A stretch of 64,000 nt of DNA. It comes from Pseudomonas putida. Its GTDB lineage: Bacteria > Pseudomonadota > Gammaproteobacteria > Pseudomonadales > Pseudomonadaceae. The notes under the pieces were generated by a model. That model worked only from the letters and a program-made list of their open reading frames with translations. It made no database searches and was not told where the DNA came from. A program made the position numbers and the translations under genes. Location of the stretch: NCBI RefSeq assembly GCF_001941965.1, contig NZ_MKZO01000014.1, positions 1 through 64,000 of the forward strand. Reading direction: 5' to 3'. Below are positions 51,938-61,448 of the stretch, piece after piece. How positions within the stretch are numbered: the stretch's first letter is position 1; every line of letters begins with the position of its first letter.

Positions 51938-53019
51938 ACGCCGCAGCCCCGCGCCAGCCGATCATCCACCTGCTCAACAGCGGTGGGTTCTACGGCGCCG
52001 AGCGCATGCTGCTGGACCACTGCCTGGCCACGCCAGGGCAGCATCGGGTGCTGTTTCTCGAGGCACCGGATGAATTGCTGGCGCGCTTTCGCCGCGCCGG
52101 GGTGGACTGCCAGCGCTGCACCGGGGTGGCGGGGCTGCTCGGCGAGATCGGCCGCGAGCGCTCGGCGCGGCCGCTGCTCAATGCCCACAACTTCCGCGGC
52201 CTGCTGTTCGGCTGCCTGGCGGCACTGGTGTGGGGCATGCCGCTGCTGGCCACCCAGCACGGCTTCACCCCGCGCAGCCGCAAGCAGCGCCTGTACACCT
52301 GGCTGACCCTGCGCCTGTGCCGTTCGCCGCTGGTGAGCAAGGTGGTCTGCGTGGCCGAAAGCATCGCGCGGATCCTGCGCGAGGCCGGGGTCGCCAACAG
52401 CAAGATCCGGGTGATTCCCAACGGCCTGCCGGACAGCGCGCAACCGCTCCAGCATGCCGAGCACCACGGCCAGTGGCTGGCCGGCTACGTGGGCCGCCTG
52501 AGCAGTGAAAAAGGCCCGGACCTGTTTCTCGACACCCTGATCCCGCTGTGCCGACGCTACCCGCAACTGCATGGGGTGATGCTCGGCGACGGGCCGGAAC
52601 TGCCGGCCCTGCGCGCGCGGATTGTCGCCGCCGGGCTGTGCGAGCGCATTCTCCTGCCGGGCTTCCAGCAGGACATGCGCCCCTGGATGCGCCGCCTCGA
52701 CGCCCTGGTGATCAGTTCGCGCACCGAGGGCACGCCGATGATCCTGCTCGAAGCCATGCAGGACGGGGTTCCCGTGGTGGCCTTCGGCGTCGGCGGCATT
52801 CCCGATGTGATCGAACACGGGCGCAGCGGCCTGCTGGCCCGGCCCCTGGCGGTAGACGAGCTGGGCGCGCAACTGGCCGCGCTGATCGACGACCCGGCCC
52901 AGGCCGGCGAGTTGATCGCCCAGGCCCGGCGTACCCAGCGCGAACGCTTCCACCTGCCTACCCTGGCCCAGCGCTGGGCCCAGGTGTACCTGGGCGCCGC
53001 AAAGGAGGTCCGCGCATGA
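51898..53019 (+). CDS. GT4 family glycosyltransferase
   Basis: A 373-residue retaining glycosyltransferase of family 4. The donor-site domain has GYVGRLSSEKGPDLFLDTL, LGDGPELPALRARI and the E-x7-E signature in SSRTEGTPMILLEAM. The N-terminal domain starts HLLNSGGFYGAERMLL. It lies at the cytoplasmic face to extend the repeat unit. Start: ATG at 51898 overlaps wzz by 40 bases, while a TTG at 51934 (overlapping the wzz stop) is also plausible. GPXXGXL-type GRL supports GT4. Confidence 0.9.
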   Translation: MVAATAVALGAQLNAAAPRQPIIHLLNSGGFYGAERMLLDHCLATPGQHRVLFLEAPDELLARFRRAGVDCQRCTGVAGLLGEIGRERSARPLLNAHNFRGLLFGCLAALVWGMPLLATQHGFTPRSRKQRLYTWLTLRLCRSPLVSKVVCVAESIARILREAGVANSKIRVIPNGLPDSAQPLQHAEHHGQWLAGYVGRLSSEKGPDLFLDTLIPLCRRYPQLHGVMLGDGPELPALRARIVAAGLCERILLPGFQQDMRPWMRRLDALVISSRTEGTPMILLEAMQDGVPVVAFGVGGIPDVIEHGRSGLLARPLAVDELGAQLAALIDDPAQAGELIAQARRTQRERFHLPTLAQRWAQVYLGAAKEVRA

Positions 53020-54386
53020 TCCTGCCTCTTTCCCTGATCGGGCTGTTCGGCCTTGCCGCCGTCGCCCTGCTGGTCAGTCCCTGGCCGTACCTGGCCCCCG
53101 GCGCGGTGCTGGCCCTGGCCGGCCTCCTCGGCCTGTGGCGGCGCCCGGCCTGGGGCCTGCTGGCGATCATTGCCCTGGTGCCGTTCGAAGGGCTGTTCAA
53201 GGACAGCGACCTGTCCGCCGCCAAGCTGGTCGGTGCCGGCCTGGCCCTGGTGCTGATGCTGCAACTGGCCAGCGGCAAGCTTGATGGCAGCCGCCTGCGC
53301 AGCAACCTGTGGCCCCTGCTGCTGGGCTTCCTGGCCTGCTATGGCCTGAGTTTCTGGCTCAGCGACGACTGGCTGCTCTCGGCCCGGCACCTGCGCGAAC
53401 TGCTGATCGGCCTGCTGCTGTTCGTCATGACCCTGCTGGTCGGGCGCGAGGCCAACCTGGTGCTGTTCGCCCGCCTGGTGTCGTTGAGCGTCGCCGCCAC
53501 CTGCGTGCTGGCCATGTACTCCAGCAAATACCAGGACCAGGGCCGCGCCGCCGGGCTGCTCGACGACCCCAACGTGTTCGCCATGCTGATCGCCTTCGCC
53601 ATCCCCCTGACCATCTGGCTGCTGCTCAATGTGCCGCGCCTGGCCGAGAAACTGCTGTGGCTGGTGTGCACCGGGCTGCTGCTGGCCGGAATGACCCGCA
53701 CCGAATCGCGCTCGGGCCTGGTGGTGCTGCTGATCAGCCTGGGCATCGGTCTGTATCACTACCGGGTGCACCTGACGCGGATTCGCCCGCGGCATCTCGG
53801 CCTCGTCATGCTCGCCCTGGCGGTGTTGCTGCCAACGGCGGTGGCGGTGATGCCGGCCAAGTACATCGAGCGGATCCAGTCGCTGAGCGTGCTCAAGTCC
53901 GGGGTCAACGCCTACGAGGACGACTCCCTGGGCCGGCGCGCCTCCTATATCGTGGTCGGCAGCCGGATGATCCGGGAAAACCCGGTATTCGGCTCCGGCC
54001 CCGGCACCTTCCCGCTGCACTACGCCCATACCGGCTATGCCAAGGCCTTCTCGGCCAACCGCAAGGTCACCGACCTGTATCGCCGTGCGCACAACACCTA
54101 CCTGGAGCTGTTCAGCGAAGTCGGGATCCCCGGGGCGCTGCTGTTCATCGGCATGATAGCCCTGGCCCTGCGCAACTTCTGGGCCGCGCGCAATGCCTGG
54201 CTGCGCCAGCATGAGGTGGCCCGGGCCGACCTGCTGACCCACCTGAGCATGAGCATGCTCGCGGTGGAGCTGTTCCTGATGTTCCTCAGCGCGCCGAACC
54301 ACAAGTACCTGTGGATCATGCTCGCCCTGTCCGGGGTGTTGCGCGCCCAGGCCGAGGCGTCGCGCCAACGGGAGCCACGCTCATGA
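53016..54386 (+). CDS. O-antigen ligase/Wzy-type polymerase
   Basis: A 456-residue inner-membrane protein with about twelve hydrophobic segments, of the Wzy_C (O-antigen ligase-like) family. The large periplasmic loop with GSGPGTFPLHYAHTGYA and AHNTYLELFSEVGIPG (about residues 325-375) is characteristic. In this operon it is the best candidate for the repeat-unit polymerase. ATG at 53016 overlaps the previous gene by four bases with AAGGAGG 8 bases upstream. Confidence 0.88.
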   Translation: MILPLSLIGLFGLAAVALLVSPWPYLAPGAVLALAGLLGLWRRPAWGLLAIIALVPFEGLFKDSDLSAAKLVGAGLALVLMLQLASGKLDGSRLRSNLWPLLLGFLACYGLSFWLSDDWLLSARHLRELLIGLLLFVMTLLVGREANLVLFARLVSLSVAATCVLAMYSSKYQDQGRAAGLLDDPNVFAMLIAFAIPLTIWLLLNVPRLAEKLLWLVCTGLLLAGMTRTESRSGLVVLLISLGIGLYHYRVHLTRIRPRHLGLVMLALAVLLPTAVAVMPAKYIERIQSLSVLKSGVNAYEDDSLGRRASYIVVGSRMIRENPVFGSGPGTFPLHYAHTGYAKAFSANRKVTDLYRRAHNTYLELFSEVGIPGALLFIGMIALALRNFWAARNAWLRQHEVARADLLTHLSMSMLAVELFLMFLSAPNHKYLWIMLALSGVLRAQAEASRQREPRS

Positions 54387-55348
54387 ACCGGGTCGCCATC
54401 GTCATCCCGATGTTCAACGAAAGCCGGCATATCGGCCGCACCCTGGTGGCGCTGCGCGAGGCGGCGCGGGAGGCGGCGGTGCAATGCCGGGTGATCGTGG
54501 TCGACAACGGCTCCAGCGACGACAGCCCGCGGATTGCCCGGGCCCTCGGCGCCGAGGTGCTGAGCCTGCCGGGGCTGAGCATCGGCGCCCTGCGCAACCG
54601 TGGCGCAGCGGCCTGCGAGAGTGAATGGCTGGCGTTTCTCGACGCCGACATCGAGGTGCCTGACAGCTGGCTCAAGCGCCTGTTTGCCCTGCATGACGAG
54701 GACCGCGCCGATGTCTTCGCCCTCGACTGCGACACCCCGCACCAGGCGCCCTGGTTCGCCATTGCCTGGCAACGCCGCACCCTGCGCGCCGGCGAGCTGC
54801 TGCAAACCCAGCAGTGGCTGCCCAGCCCCAACCTGCTGATGCCGCGCTACTGGTTCGAGAATGTCGGCGGCTTCAACGAAAGCCTGCGCAGCGGCGAGGA
54901 CAAGGACTTCACCCTGCGCCTGCACGAAGCCAGCGCACGCCTGGCGGTGTTGCGCGATCCGGTGGTGTTGCACTGGGGCTACGAAGGCAGCTGGAAGGAA
55001 TGGCTGGGCAAGGAAATGTGGCGCCAGGGCAGCCACCTGCAACTGCTGCGCAGCCATGGCGCGAGCCTGCGCCTGCTGCGCTTCCCGGCGCTGTCCCTGG
55101 GCGCCTGGGGACTCGACGCTATGGCCCTGTCGGCATTGCTCGACGGCTTTCCGCACCTGAGCCTGCTGCTGGTGCTGATCGCCAGCCTGCCGGCCCTGGC
55201 CCTGAGCCTGCGGCAAAGCCTGAAGCACCGCGATCCGCGCCTGATGCTGCAGCTCTGGGGCCTGCATTTCATTCGCCTGCACCTGGCCGGCATGGCCTTT
55301 GTCCTGAGCCTGTTCAACCTCAACGCAAGGAGGCCTGCCCGTGGCTGA
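54383..55348 (+). CDS. GT2 family glycosyltransferase
   Basis: A 321-residue family 2 glycosyltransferase. N terminus VAIVIPMFNESRHIGRTL, DXD-like region FLDADIEVPDSWL, GGFNESLRSGEDKDFTLRL as the acceptor/ED motif. A C-terminal hydrophobic stretch (about 250-310) tethers it to the membrane. Overlaps the preceding gene by four bases. Confidence 0.9.
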   Translation: MNRVAIVIPMFNESRHIGRTLVALREAAREAAVQCRVIVVDNGSSDDSPRIARALGAEVLSLPGLSIGALRNRGAAACESEWLAFLDADIEVPDSWLKRLFALHDEDRADVFALDCDTPHQAPWFAIAWQRRTLRAGELLQTQQWLPSPNLLMPRYWFENVGGFNESLRSGEDKDFTLRLHEASARLAVLRDPVVLHWGYEGSWKEWLGKEMWRQGSHLQLLRSHGASLRLLRFPALSLGAWGLDAMALSALLDGFPHLSLLLVLIASLPALALSLRQSLKHRDPRLMLQLWGLHFIRLHLAGMAFVLSLFNLNARRPARG

Positions 55349-56477
55349 ATTCATCTTCTGGTCGTGCCTGCTGCTGCCGCTGTATGCCTGGCTCGGCTAT
55401 CCGCTGCTGCTGACCCTGTTCGCGCCGTTTCGCCAGCAGCCCGAGGCGGGGCCGGCAAAACCCTTGTCGGTGAGCGTGGTGATCGCCGCCCATAACGAGC
55501 AGCGGCATATCGAGCAGAAGCTGCGCAGCGTACTGGCCCAGGCCCCGTTCACCGCGAGCCTGCAGATCATCGTCGCCAGCGACGGCTCCAGCGACCGCAC
55601 CGTGGCCTGCGCACGCAGCGTCGATGACCCCCGCATCCTGGTCCTTGACCTGCCGCGGATCGGCAAGGCCGCGGCGCTGAATATCGCAGTGGAGCGCTGC
55701 CAGGGCGAGATCCTGGTGTTCACCGATGCGGACAATCAGTGGACCGACGACACCCTTGGCCATCTGCTGCGCCCTTTCGCCGTGCCGGGCGTCGGCGGCA
55801 GCGCCGGGCAGATGATCATTCCCCGGCCGGGCAAAGGCCTGAGCCTGGGCGATGCGCTGTACCGCCATTACGAGGGCTGGGTGCGCCGGGTGGAAAACCG
55901 CAACGGCTGCATGGTCTCCGCCGACGGCGCCCTGCTGGCCCTGCGCCGCGAGCTGTTCGAAGCGATCCCGGAACAGGTCAACGATGACTTCTTCATCAGT
56001 ACCTGCGCGCCGGCGGCGGGCCAGCGCATCGTCTACGTGCCCGAGGCCGTGGTGCTGGATTGTGGCGTGGACCAGCCCGGCAAGCAGTTCCGCCGCCGCC
56101 AGCGGGTCACGGTCGGCGGCCTGCGCAGCCTGGCCGCGCGCAGCCCGTTGCTCGACCCGGCGCAATACGGCCTGTACGCCCTCGCCCTGATCAGCCACAA
56201 GCTGTTGCGCCGCCTCGCGCCGCTGCTGCTGTTGCCGTTGCTGCTGAGCAACCTGTGCCTGTTGGATGCCGGGGCCTTCTACCTGTGGACCTGCACCCTG
56301 CAACTGCTGGCCTATGGGATTGCCCTGATCGGCCTGCTGGACAGCGGCAAACGCCTGCCCAAACCCTTCCGCCTGGCCGCCTATGTGCTGGTGACCTTCG
56401 CCGGAATGAGCGTCGGGCTGTGGCAGTTCCTCCGCGGCCACAGCTACCGGCAGTGGAATCCCGAGCAGAATCGCTGA
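55341..56477 (+). CDS. GT2 family glycosyltransferase, membrane-bound
   Basis: A 378-residue inverting glycosyltransferase. A leading membrane segment (residues 3-27) is followed by SVSVVIAAHNEQRHIEQKL, VASDGSSDRTV, FTDADNQWTDDTL and C-terminal RRRQRVTVGGLRSL, a Q(R/Q)xRW-like block. Two or three C-terminal helices follow. The layout resembles hyaluronan/poly-GlcNAc synthase-type processive GT2, but the QXXRW motif is not clean. GTG start with AAGGAGG 7 bases upstream, overlapping the previous gene by 8 bases. Confidence 0.88.
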   Translation: MAEFIFWSCLLLPLYAWLGYPLLLTLFAPFRQQPEAGPAKPLSVSVVIAAHNEQRHIEQKLRSVLAQAPFTASLQIIVASDGSSDRTVACARSVDDPRILVLDLPRIGKAAALNIAVERCQGEILVFTDADNQWTDDTLGHLLRPFAVPGVGGSAGQMIIPRPGKGLSLGDALYRHYEGWVRRVENRNGCMVSADGALLALRRELFEAIPEQVNDDFFISTCAPAAGQRIVYVPEAVVLDCGVDQPGKQFRRRQRVTVGGLRSLAARSPLLDPAQYGLYALALISHKLLRRLAPLLLLPLLLSNLCLLDAGAFYLWTCTLQLLAYGIALIGLLDSGKRLPKPFRLAAYVLVTFAGMSVGLWQFLRGHSYRQWNPEQNR

Positions 56478-56487
56478 GGCCACGACC

Positions 56488-57489
56488 ATGCCGATCAAGA
56501 CCACGCTCAAGCGCGCCCGAGGCTGGATCTACCTCAACTCCCCGGCGGGCCGCCGCCAGTTGCAGGGCGCCGGGCTGATCCTGATGCTGCACCGGGTGCT
56601 GCCGGACGACCGCGCCGCCGCCCTGCCCCATCGCAACGAGCTGTGCCTTGGGCCGCTGGCCTTCGAGCGCCTGCTGCGCTGGCTGCGCGGGCATTTCGAG
56701 TGCCTGCCGCTGCTGGACCTGCTGCACGGCCAGGGCAGCGGCAAGCGCCCGCGGGTGGCGCTGACCTTCGACGACGGCTGGCGCGACAACGCCCTGCACG
56801 CCTTCCCCCTGCTGCAACGCTACGAAGTGCCGGCGAGCATCTTCCTGTCCACCGACTACATCGGCAGCCGCCAGCGCTTCTGGTGGGAAAGCCTTGGTGA
56901 AACCCTGTGGGGCAGCCATGGCGAGCCGGCACGGCATCAGTTGATCGAGAAACTGCGCCGGGTCGGTCGCCCGCTGCCCGCCGCCTACTTCATGCACGAT
57001 GCGCCCCGGGCCCGCAGCCTGGCCCTGGCGCATTATCTGCAAAGCCTGAAAAGCCTGGCCGCCCCGGCCCTGCATCTGCTCACCGATGCCTGCCCGGAGG
57101 AGTCCCTGCCCCAGGCCCTGAACTGGCAACAGGTGCGGCAATTGGAAGACTCCGGGCTGGTCCGCTTCGGTCCGCATGGCGCCAGCCATGCCCTGCTGCC
57201 AGGGCTGGACGACCATCGCCTGGAAGAGGAAATCAGCCGCAGCCACCGTGCCTTGCGCAACGGCTGCCGCGATCCGCTGCCGGTGTACTGCTACCCCAAT
57301 GGTGACCATGACCTGCGGGTGCGCCAGCGCCTGGCCGCGCACCAGTACCCCTGGGCCCTGAGCACCCGCCCCGGCCTCTGCCACTGCAGTGACGATCCGC
57401 TGGCCCTGCCGCGCATCGGGGTCAGCCAGCGCAATGCCAGCCGACCTGCGCTGCTGGCCTGGCGCATCAGCCGCGGAGGCCGCTCATGA
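56488..57489 (+). CDS. NodB-type polysaccharide deacetylase
   Basis: A 333-residue carbohydrate esterase 4 family member. Motif 1 is TFDDGWRDN (Thr93, Asp95, Asp96), and motif 2 is FGPHGASHALL with two His of the metal triad. A late YCYPNGDHD corresponds to motif 3. Without a signal peptide, it probably works on the lipid-linked intermediate at the cytoplasmic face or stays membrane-associated. It would remove N-acetyl groups from an amino sugar, which implies that the polymer contains a HexNAc. Overlaps the flippase gene by four bases. Confidence 0.88.
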   Translation: MPIKTTLKRARGWIYLNSPAGRRQLQGAGLILMLHRVLPDDRAAALPHRNELCLGPLAFERLLRWLRGHFECLPLLDLLHGQGSGKRPRVALTFDDGWRDNALHAFPLLQRYEVPASIFLSTDYIGSRQRFWWESLGETLWGSHGEPARHQLIEKLRRVGRPLPAAYFMHDAPRARSLALAHYLQSLKSLAAPALHLLTDACPEESLPQALNWQQVRQLEDSGLVRFGPHGASHALLPGLDDHRLEEEISRSHRALRNGCRDPLPVYCYPNGDHDLRVRQRLAAHQYPWALSTRPGLCHCSDDPLALPRIGVSQRNASRPALLAWRISRGGRS

Positions 57490-58793
57490 ACCGCAGCCAC
57501 TACCTGCGCCACCTGCTGCTGAGCATGGGCACCAGGCTGGCGATGATCGCCCTGCGCCTGTTGCGCAATGTGCTCCTGGCGCGCCTGCTCGGGCCCAGCG
57601 AACGCGGGCTGTTCGCCCTGCTGAGCAGCCTGCCGGACCTGATCGCCGCCGCCACCAGCGGCGGGCTGAACAGCGCCATCGGCTACCAGGCGGCGCAGCA
57701 GCGCAATCTCGGCCTGCTGCTGACCCAGGTGCTGGTCTACGGCTGCCTGCTGGCGGGGTTGCTGACCCTCATCTGCCTGGCCGTGCTGCGCGGCTTCGGT
57801 ATTGAACTGGAAGTTACCGAGCAACTCGGCCTGCTGGCCTGGCTGCTGTTGCTGGCGGTGCCCCTCAGCGTGCTGAAAAGCGGCCTGCTGACCCTGCACA
57901 ACGCTACCGGCGGCGTGGGTGCCTTCAATGCCCTGCGCCTGAGCGAATCCCTGGCGCCGTTGCTATTGTTCCTCGCGTTCTACTGGCTGTGGCCCGACGC
58001 GGCGCTGTCGGCGGCCCTGGCCAGCTGGCTGCTGGGTCTCGGCCTGGTGGTGGTGCTCGGCCTGCTGTGGCTGCGCCGTGGCCGGCAACTGCACCTGTGC
58101 TGGGACCGCAGCGGCCAGCGCGAGCTGCTGGCCTACAGTGCCAAGAGCCATCCGGACCTGTTGTTCCAGCAAGTGATCCTGCGCTCGGACTACCTGTTCA
58201 TCAGCGCCCTGCTCGGCAGCGCCGCCCTCGGTCACTACGCCATGGCCAGCGCCGCCGCCGAACTGCTGCTGATCGTCCCCGAGGCGGTGACCACGCCCTT
58301 GATGAAACGCCTGCTGCAACAGGACGCCGGCATGGAGCGCCTGACCCCGTTGGCCCTGCGCCTGACCGCCACGGTGATGCTCGGCGCCTGCCTCGGTATG
58401 GCGCTGATCGGCGAATGGCTGATCGTCACCCTGTTCGGCGCCGCCTACCAGCCGGCCTATCCGGCGCTGCTGGCCCTGCTGCCGGGGCTGTTCGGCCTGT
58501 GCTACGCGAGCATCCTGCGCCTTGACCTGCTGGGCAAGAACCGCCCCGGCAGCGTGTCGCTGATGATGGGTGCTGGCGCGGCGCTCAACCTGGTCCTCAA
58601 TGTGCTGCTGATCCCCCGCTACGGCATCGTCGGTGCCGCGCTGGCTTCGTCCATCGCCTACCTGGCGGTGACCCTGGCCATGCTGGTGCTGTATTGCCGG
58701 CTCAGTGGCGTGGCCTGGTGGCGGGTACTGATCGTGCTGCCCGCCGACCTGCTGCCGCTGTGGCGCATGCGGCCCGGGAGGGTTGCCGGATGA
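57486..58793 (+). CDS. Wzx-type polysaccharide flippase
   Basis: A 435-residue MATE/MOP-superfamily membrane protein with about twelve to fourteen membrane segments, of the PST (Wzx) group. N terminus GTRLAMIALRLLRNVLLARLLGPSERGLFAL is typical. It would flip the undecaprenyl-linked repeat unit to the periplasm for polymerisation. Coupled to both neighbours by four-base overlaps. Confidence 0.9.
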   Translation: MNRSHYLRHLLLSMGTRLAMIALRLLRNVLLARLLGPSERGLFALLSSLPDLIAAATSGGLNSAIGYQAAQQRNLGLLLTQVLVYGCLLAGLLTLICLAVLRGFGIELEVTEQLGLLAWLLLLAVPLSVLKSGLLTLHNATGGVGAFNALRLSESLAPLLLFLAFYWLWPDAALSAALASWLLGLGLVVVLGLLWLRRGRQLHLCWDRSGQRELLAYSAKSHPDLLFQQVILRSDYLFISALLGSAALGHYAMASAAAELLLIVPEAVTTPLMKRLLQQDAGMERLTPLALRLTATVMLGACLGMALIGEWLIVTLFGAAYQPAYPALLALLPGLFGLCYASILRLDLLGKNRPGSVSLMMGAGAALNLVLNVLLIPRYGIVGAALASSIAYLAVTLAMLVLYCRLSGVAWWRVLIVLPADLLPLWRMRPGRVAG

Positions 58794-60715
58794 AGACCGT
58801 CGTCGCGCTGTTCGCGGGTCTGCTGTTCAGCAGCCTGGCCAGTGCCGGGCAACTGCGCTGGCCGGATATTCGCGACGGTGCGCTGTATTTGACGCCAGGA
58901 CGCAGCGACACCCTGCACCTGGACTGGGTCGGCGCCTGGCAGGCCAGCGCCAATCCCGAGCAGGTGTTCCTCCTCGATGGCCAGGGGCGCCTGGCGGCGC
59001 GCCGCGATATCGCCGCCAGCGAGGTGCGCGGGCAGCAGCAATGGCCGTTGCGCGCCGGGCTTGGCAGCTATCGCCTGGAGATTCCCGGCTACAGCTTCCG
59101 GCGCTTCCGGCCGGCCTTCAGCGACAGCACCCGGGTGCAGTTCGCCCCGGCGAAAGTGCATTTCAGCCTTCAGGTGGAGGCCGGGACGGCGTTCTACTTC
59201 CGCATCGGCCCCGGCGAGCAAGCCGTGCTGGCAGGCAAATACCATGGCGGCGTCAGTGGCCTGCGCGCGGTGCGGCTCGCGGATGGGCAGAGCCTGGACC
59301 TGCTGCTGAACCCGCAAGCGGCCTACTGGCAGTTCCAGCAGGTCAGCCTGCCGGTCAGCCAGAAAGCGCAGACCTGGCGGCTGGAGCTGCAAGGCAGCGG
59401 CAAGGCGGCGTTCTGGCTCGACGGCACAGCCAACCTGTTCGCACGCCGCATCGAAGACCTGCAACCCTTGCAGGAGCAGCCCGGCAACGTCGATCTGCGC
59501 CTGGGCGGCAAGCACCTGGGCCCGACTGCGAAACTGGGGCTGAACCTGCCCTACCTGCTGCCGCCACCCGCCAGCTACGAAGTGCTGGATGCCTTGAAGC
59601 CTCGCGCCGCCGGGTTCTACAGCTTCGTCGACGTACTGGCGCGGCAGCCCGGTTACGAAACCGGTTTCCGTCGCCTGTATCGCCAGCGCTTCGGCATCGA
59701 GGACGACATCACCCTGCTCGCCGCCAGCGGCCGCCGCGCCGACCTCAGCGATGACAGCACCAGCCGTCGCGGCCTGGACGCCTGGCTGGCAGCCAGTGTC
59801 GCCCTGGGTGGCAGCGGCCGGCACTACCTGGCCTTTGCCGACGAGCCCAACCTCAATTACACCCGCTACGAGGACTTCCGCGCCTTCTTCGCCCAGCGCC
59901 TGCAACAGGTCGAGGACTACGCCGGGGCTCGCGAGGCCGGGGTGCGCATCGCCCTGCCGGCCAGCTCGCGGCTGTTCAACGGCCCCACCACCGAACGCAG
60001 CGACGAGCGTCGTGGCGCCGACTGGGCCCGGCGCTTGCTGGAGGAATTCGGCCCGCGGGTCGATGCCCTGGCCTGGCACGAATGGATGGTCCGCGACCTG
60101 CTGGCGACCCGGGCCTATCGCGACCAGGTACGCCAGGCCGCCGGGCTGGTCGGCCTGGACGAGCGCGGCCGGCCACGCAAGGCCCTGCTGCTGGACCAGA
60201 CCAACCTGTCCAGCGGCTCCAGCCTGAGCCTCTACGAACAGGACGGTCACCTTGGCGCACTGTGGTGGGCCTCGGTGGCGATCAACGCCAGCGCCGACGG
60301 CCTGCTGGACATGCTCAACTGGTTCCAGGCGGCCGACGAGCCGGAGTACCCCAAGGGCATGCTGCGGGTCCTCGGGCCGCGCACCTTCGAACTCAAGCCG
60401 GTGGGCCTGGCCCAGCAGTTCCTCCAGCAGCACTGGCTGGACGAGGTGCTGCAACTGCACAACGACGCCTTCGAGGTGGACGCCCTGGCCATGGCCCGCG
60501 GGCCCCGGCGCAGCCTGCTCGGGGTGAACAAGAGCGAGCGCCTGCAACGCGTGCGCTTCGACAGCGGCGCCCGGCAATGCCCGGCGCAAAGCGTATTGAC
60601 CTTCTTCGGACCCGATCATCAGCCACGCCAGGCCGACCTGGCCTGCCATGACGGATACATCGGATTCGAATTGCCGGGGCAGACGATCTTTGCCCTGGGC
60701 TGGAACGCGTCGTGA
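58790..60715 (+). CDS. Secreted glycoside hydrolase-like protein of the exopolysaccharide operon
   Basis: A 641-residue protein with signal peptide (1-19, ending ASAGQ). The N-terminal half (about 20-250) is beta-rich. The second half starts KLGLNLPYLLPPPASYEVLDALKP and looks like a TIM-barrel: LAFADEPNLNYTRYEDF puts Glu352 in a (N/D)EPN context like the acid/base of clan GH-A. Later LLLDQTNLSS has Asp469-Gln470 where the nucleophile Glu would be expected. I cannot name the family. In this operon it may trim or remodel the polymer in the periplasm, as BcsZ or AlgL-type lyases do in other systems. Confidence 0.6.
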   Translation: MKTVVALFAGLLFSSLASAGQLRWPDIRDGALYLTPGRSDTLHLDWVGAWQASANPEQVFLLDGQGRLAARRDIAASEVRGQQQWPLRAGLGSYRLEIPGYSFRRFRPAFSDSTRVQFAPAKVHFSLQVEAGTAFYFRIGPGEQAVLAGKYHGGVSGLRAVRLADGQSLDLLLNPQAAYWQFQQVSLPVSQKAQTWRLELQGSGKAAFWLDGTANLFARRIEDLQPLQEQPGNVDLRLGGKHLGPTAKLGLNLPYLLPPPASYEVLDALKPRAAGFYSFVDVLARQPGYETGFRRLYRQRFGIEDDITLLAASGRRADLSDDSTSRRGLDAWLAASVALGGSGRHYLAFADEPNLNYTRYEDFRAFFAQRLQQVEDYAGAREAGVRIALPASSRLFNGPTTERSDERRGADWARRLLEEFGPRVDALAWHEWMVRDLLATRAYRDQVRQAAGLVGLDERGRPRKALLLDQTNLSSGSSLSLYEQDGHLGALWWASVAINASADGLLDMLNWFQAADEPEYPKGMLRVLGPRTFELKPVGLAQQFLQQHWLDEVLQLHNDAFEVDALAMARGPRRSLLGVNKSERLQRVRFDSGARQCPAQSVLTFFGPDHQPRQADLACHDGYIGFELPGQTIFALGWNAS

Positions 60716-60761
60716 ACCGCGCGACGTCGATCACCTGTCTTGCCCGCTCCTGGAGGCAATC

Positions 60762-61448
60762 ATGCGTGTACTGAACCAGCTGCATACCCACATCAGGCAC
60801 AAAGGACTGCGCTCGGCCCTGAACACCGCCTTCCGGCACTATGTGTTCTATCACTGGGAACTGCTCTGGATGGAGCGCGACCTGGTCAGCCCCGTTCCAC
60901 CGCACAACCTCAAGTCCAGCCCGCCGACCCACAGCGAGCTGATCACCCTGCACAACGTGCATGCCTTCGCCCGCTACTTCGACGACCGCCTGGAGACCAT
61001 GCGCGAGCTGGTCGCCGAAGGGCATACCGGGATCATCCACCGCGACCCGGAAGGCCATGTGGTGGCCTTTATCTGGGGCTGCCCGAAGGACTACCACGAC
61101 CATCATTTCTATGGCTGCTGGTTCCCGGTCAAGCCCGGGGAGTTCTTCGAGTTCGGCGGCGAGCTGACCCGCGCCTACTGGGGCACCACCCTGTCGGTGG
61201 ACCTGCAGCTGGACCTGTGGAAGGCCATGAGCAAGCAAGGCTGCGACAAGGTGGTGGATGTCTGCGAAAGCCACAACATCCCGGCCCTGAAACTGCACAT
61301 GCGCATGGGCTACCACGAGCAGCACCGGGTGACCCACGTGTACTGCCTGTTCGGGCGCTGGAAGTTCTTCCGGCAAAGCCGCTACGAGGGCTCGCGCCTG
61401 GCCGGGCTGCACAAGCCGGCGGCGCCTGCCGCCATGGGAGCGGCCTGA
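60762..61448 (+). CDS. GNAT-like N-acyltransferase
   Basis: A 228-residue cytoplasmic protein with a GNAT-like core: EGHVVAFIWGC strand, a middle TLSVDLQLDLWKAMSKQG helix and NIPALKLHMRMGYHEQHR, the late GNAT motif. About 55 residues precede it. No signal peptide. Together with the next gene it suggests acyl modification of an amino sugar in the exopolysaccharide. TGGAGG precedes the ATG at 60762 by 6 bases. The donor acyl group is unknown. Confidence 0.75.
   Translation: MRVLNQLHTHIRHKGLRSALNTAFRHYVFYHWELLWMERDLVSPVPPHNLKSSPPTHSELITLHNVHAFARYFDDRLETMRELVAEGHTGIIHRDPEGHVVAFIWGCPKDYHDHHFYGCWFPVKPGEFFEFGGELTRAYWGTTLSVDLQLDLWKAMSKQGCDKVVDVCESHNIPALKLHMRMGYHEQHRVTHVYCLFGRWKFFRQSRYEGSRLAGLHKPAAPAAMGAA

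Noticed and set aside
58658..60649. 663-codon minus-strand frame opposite the glycosidase-like gene
   Set aside because: The plus-strand frame has a signal peptide and coupled start. The minus frame has no start context and a low-complexity product.
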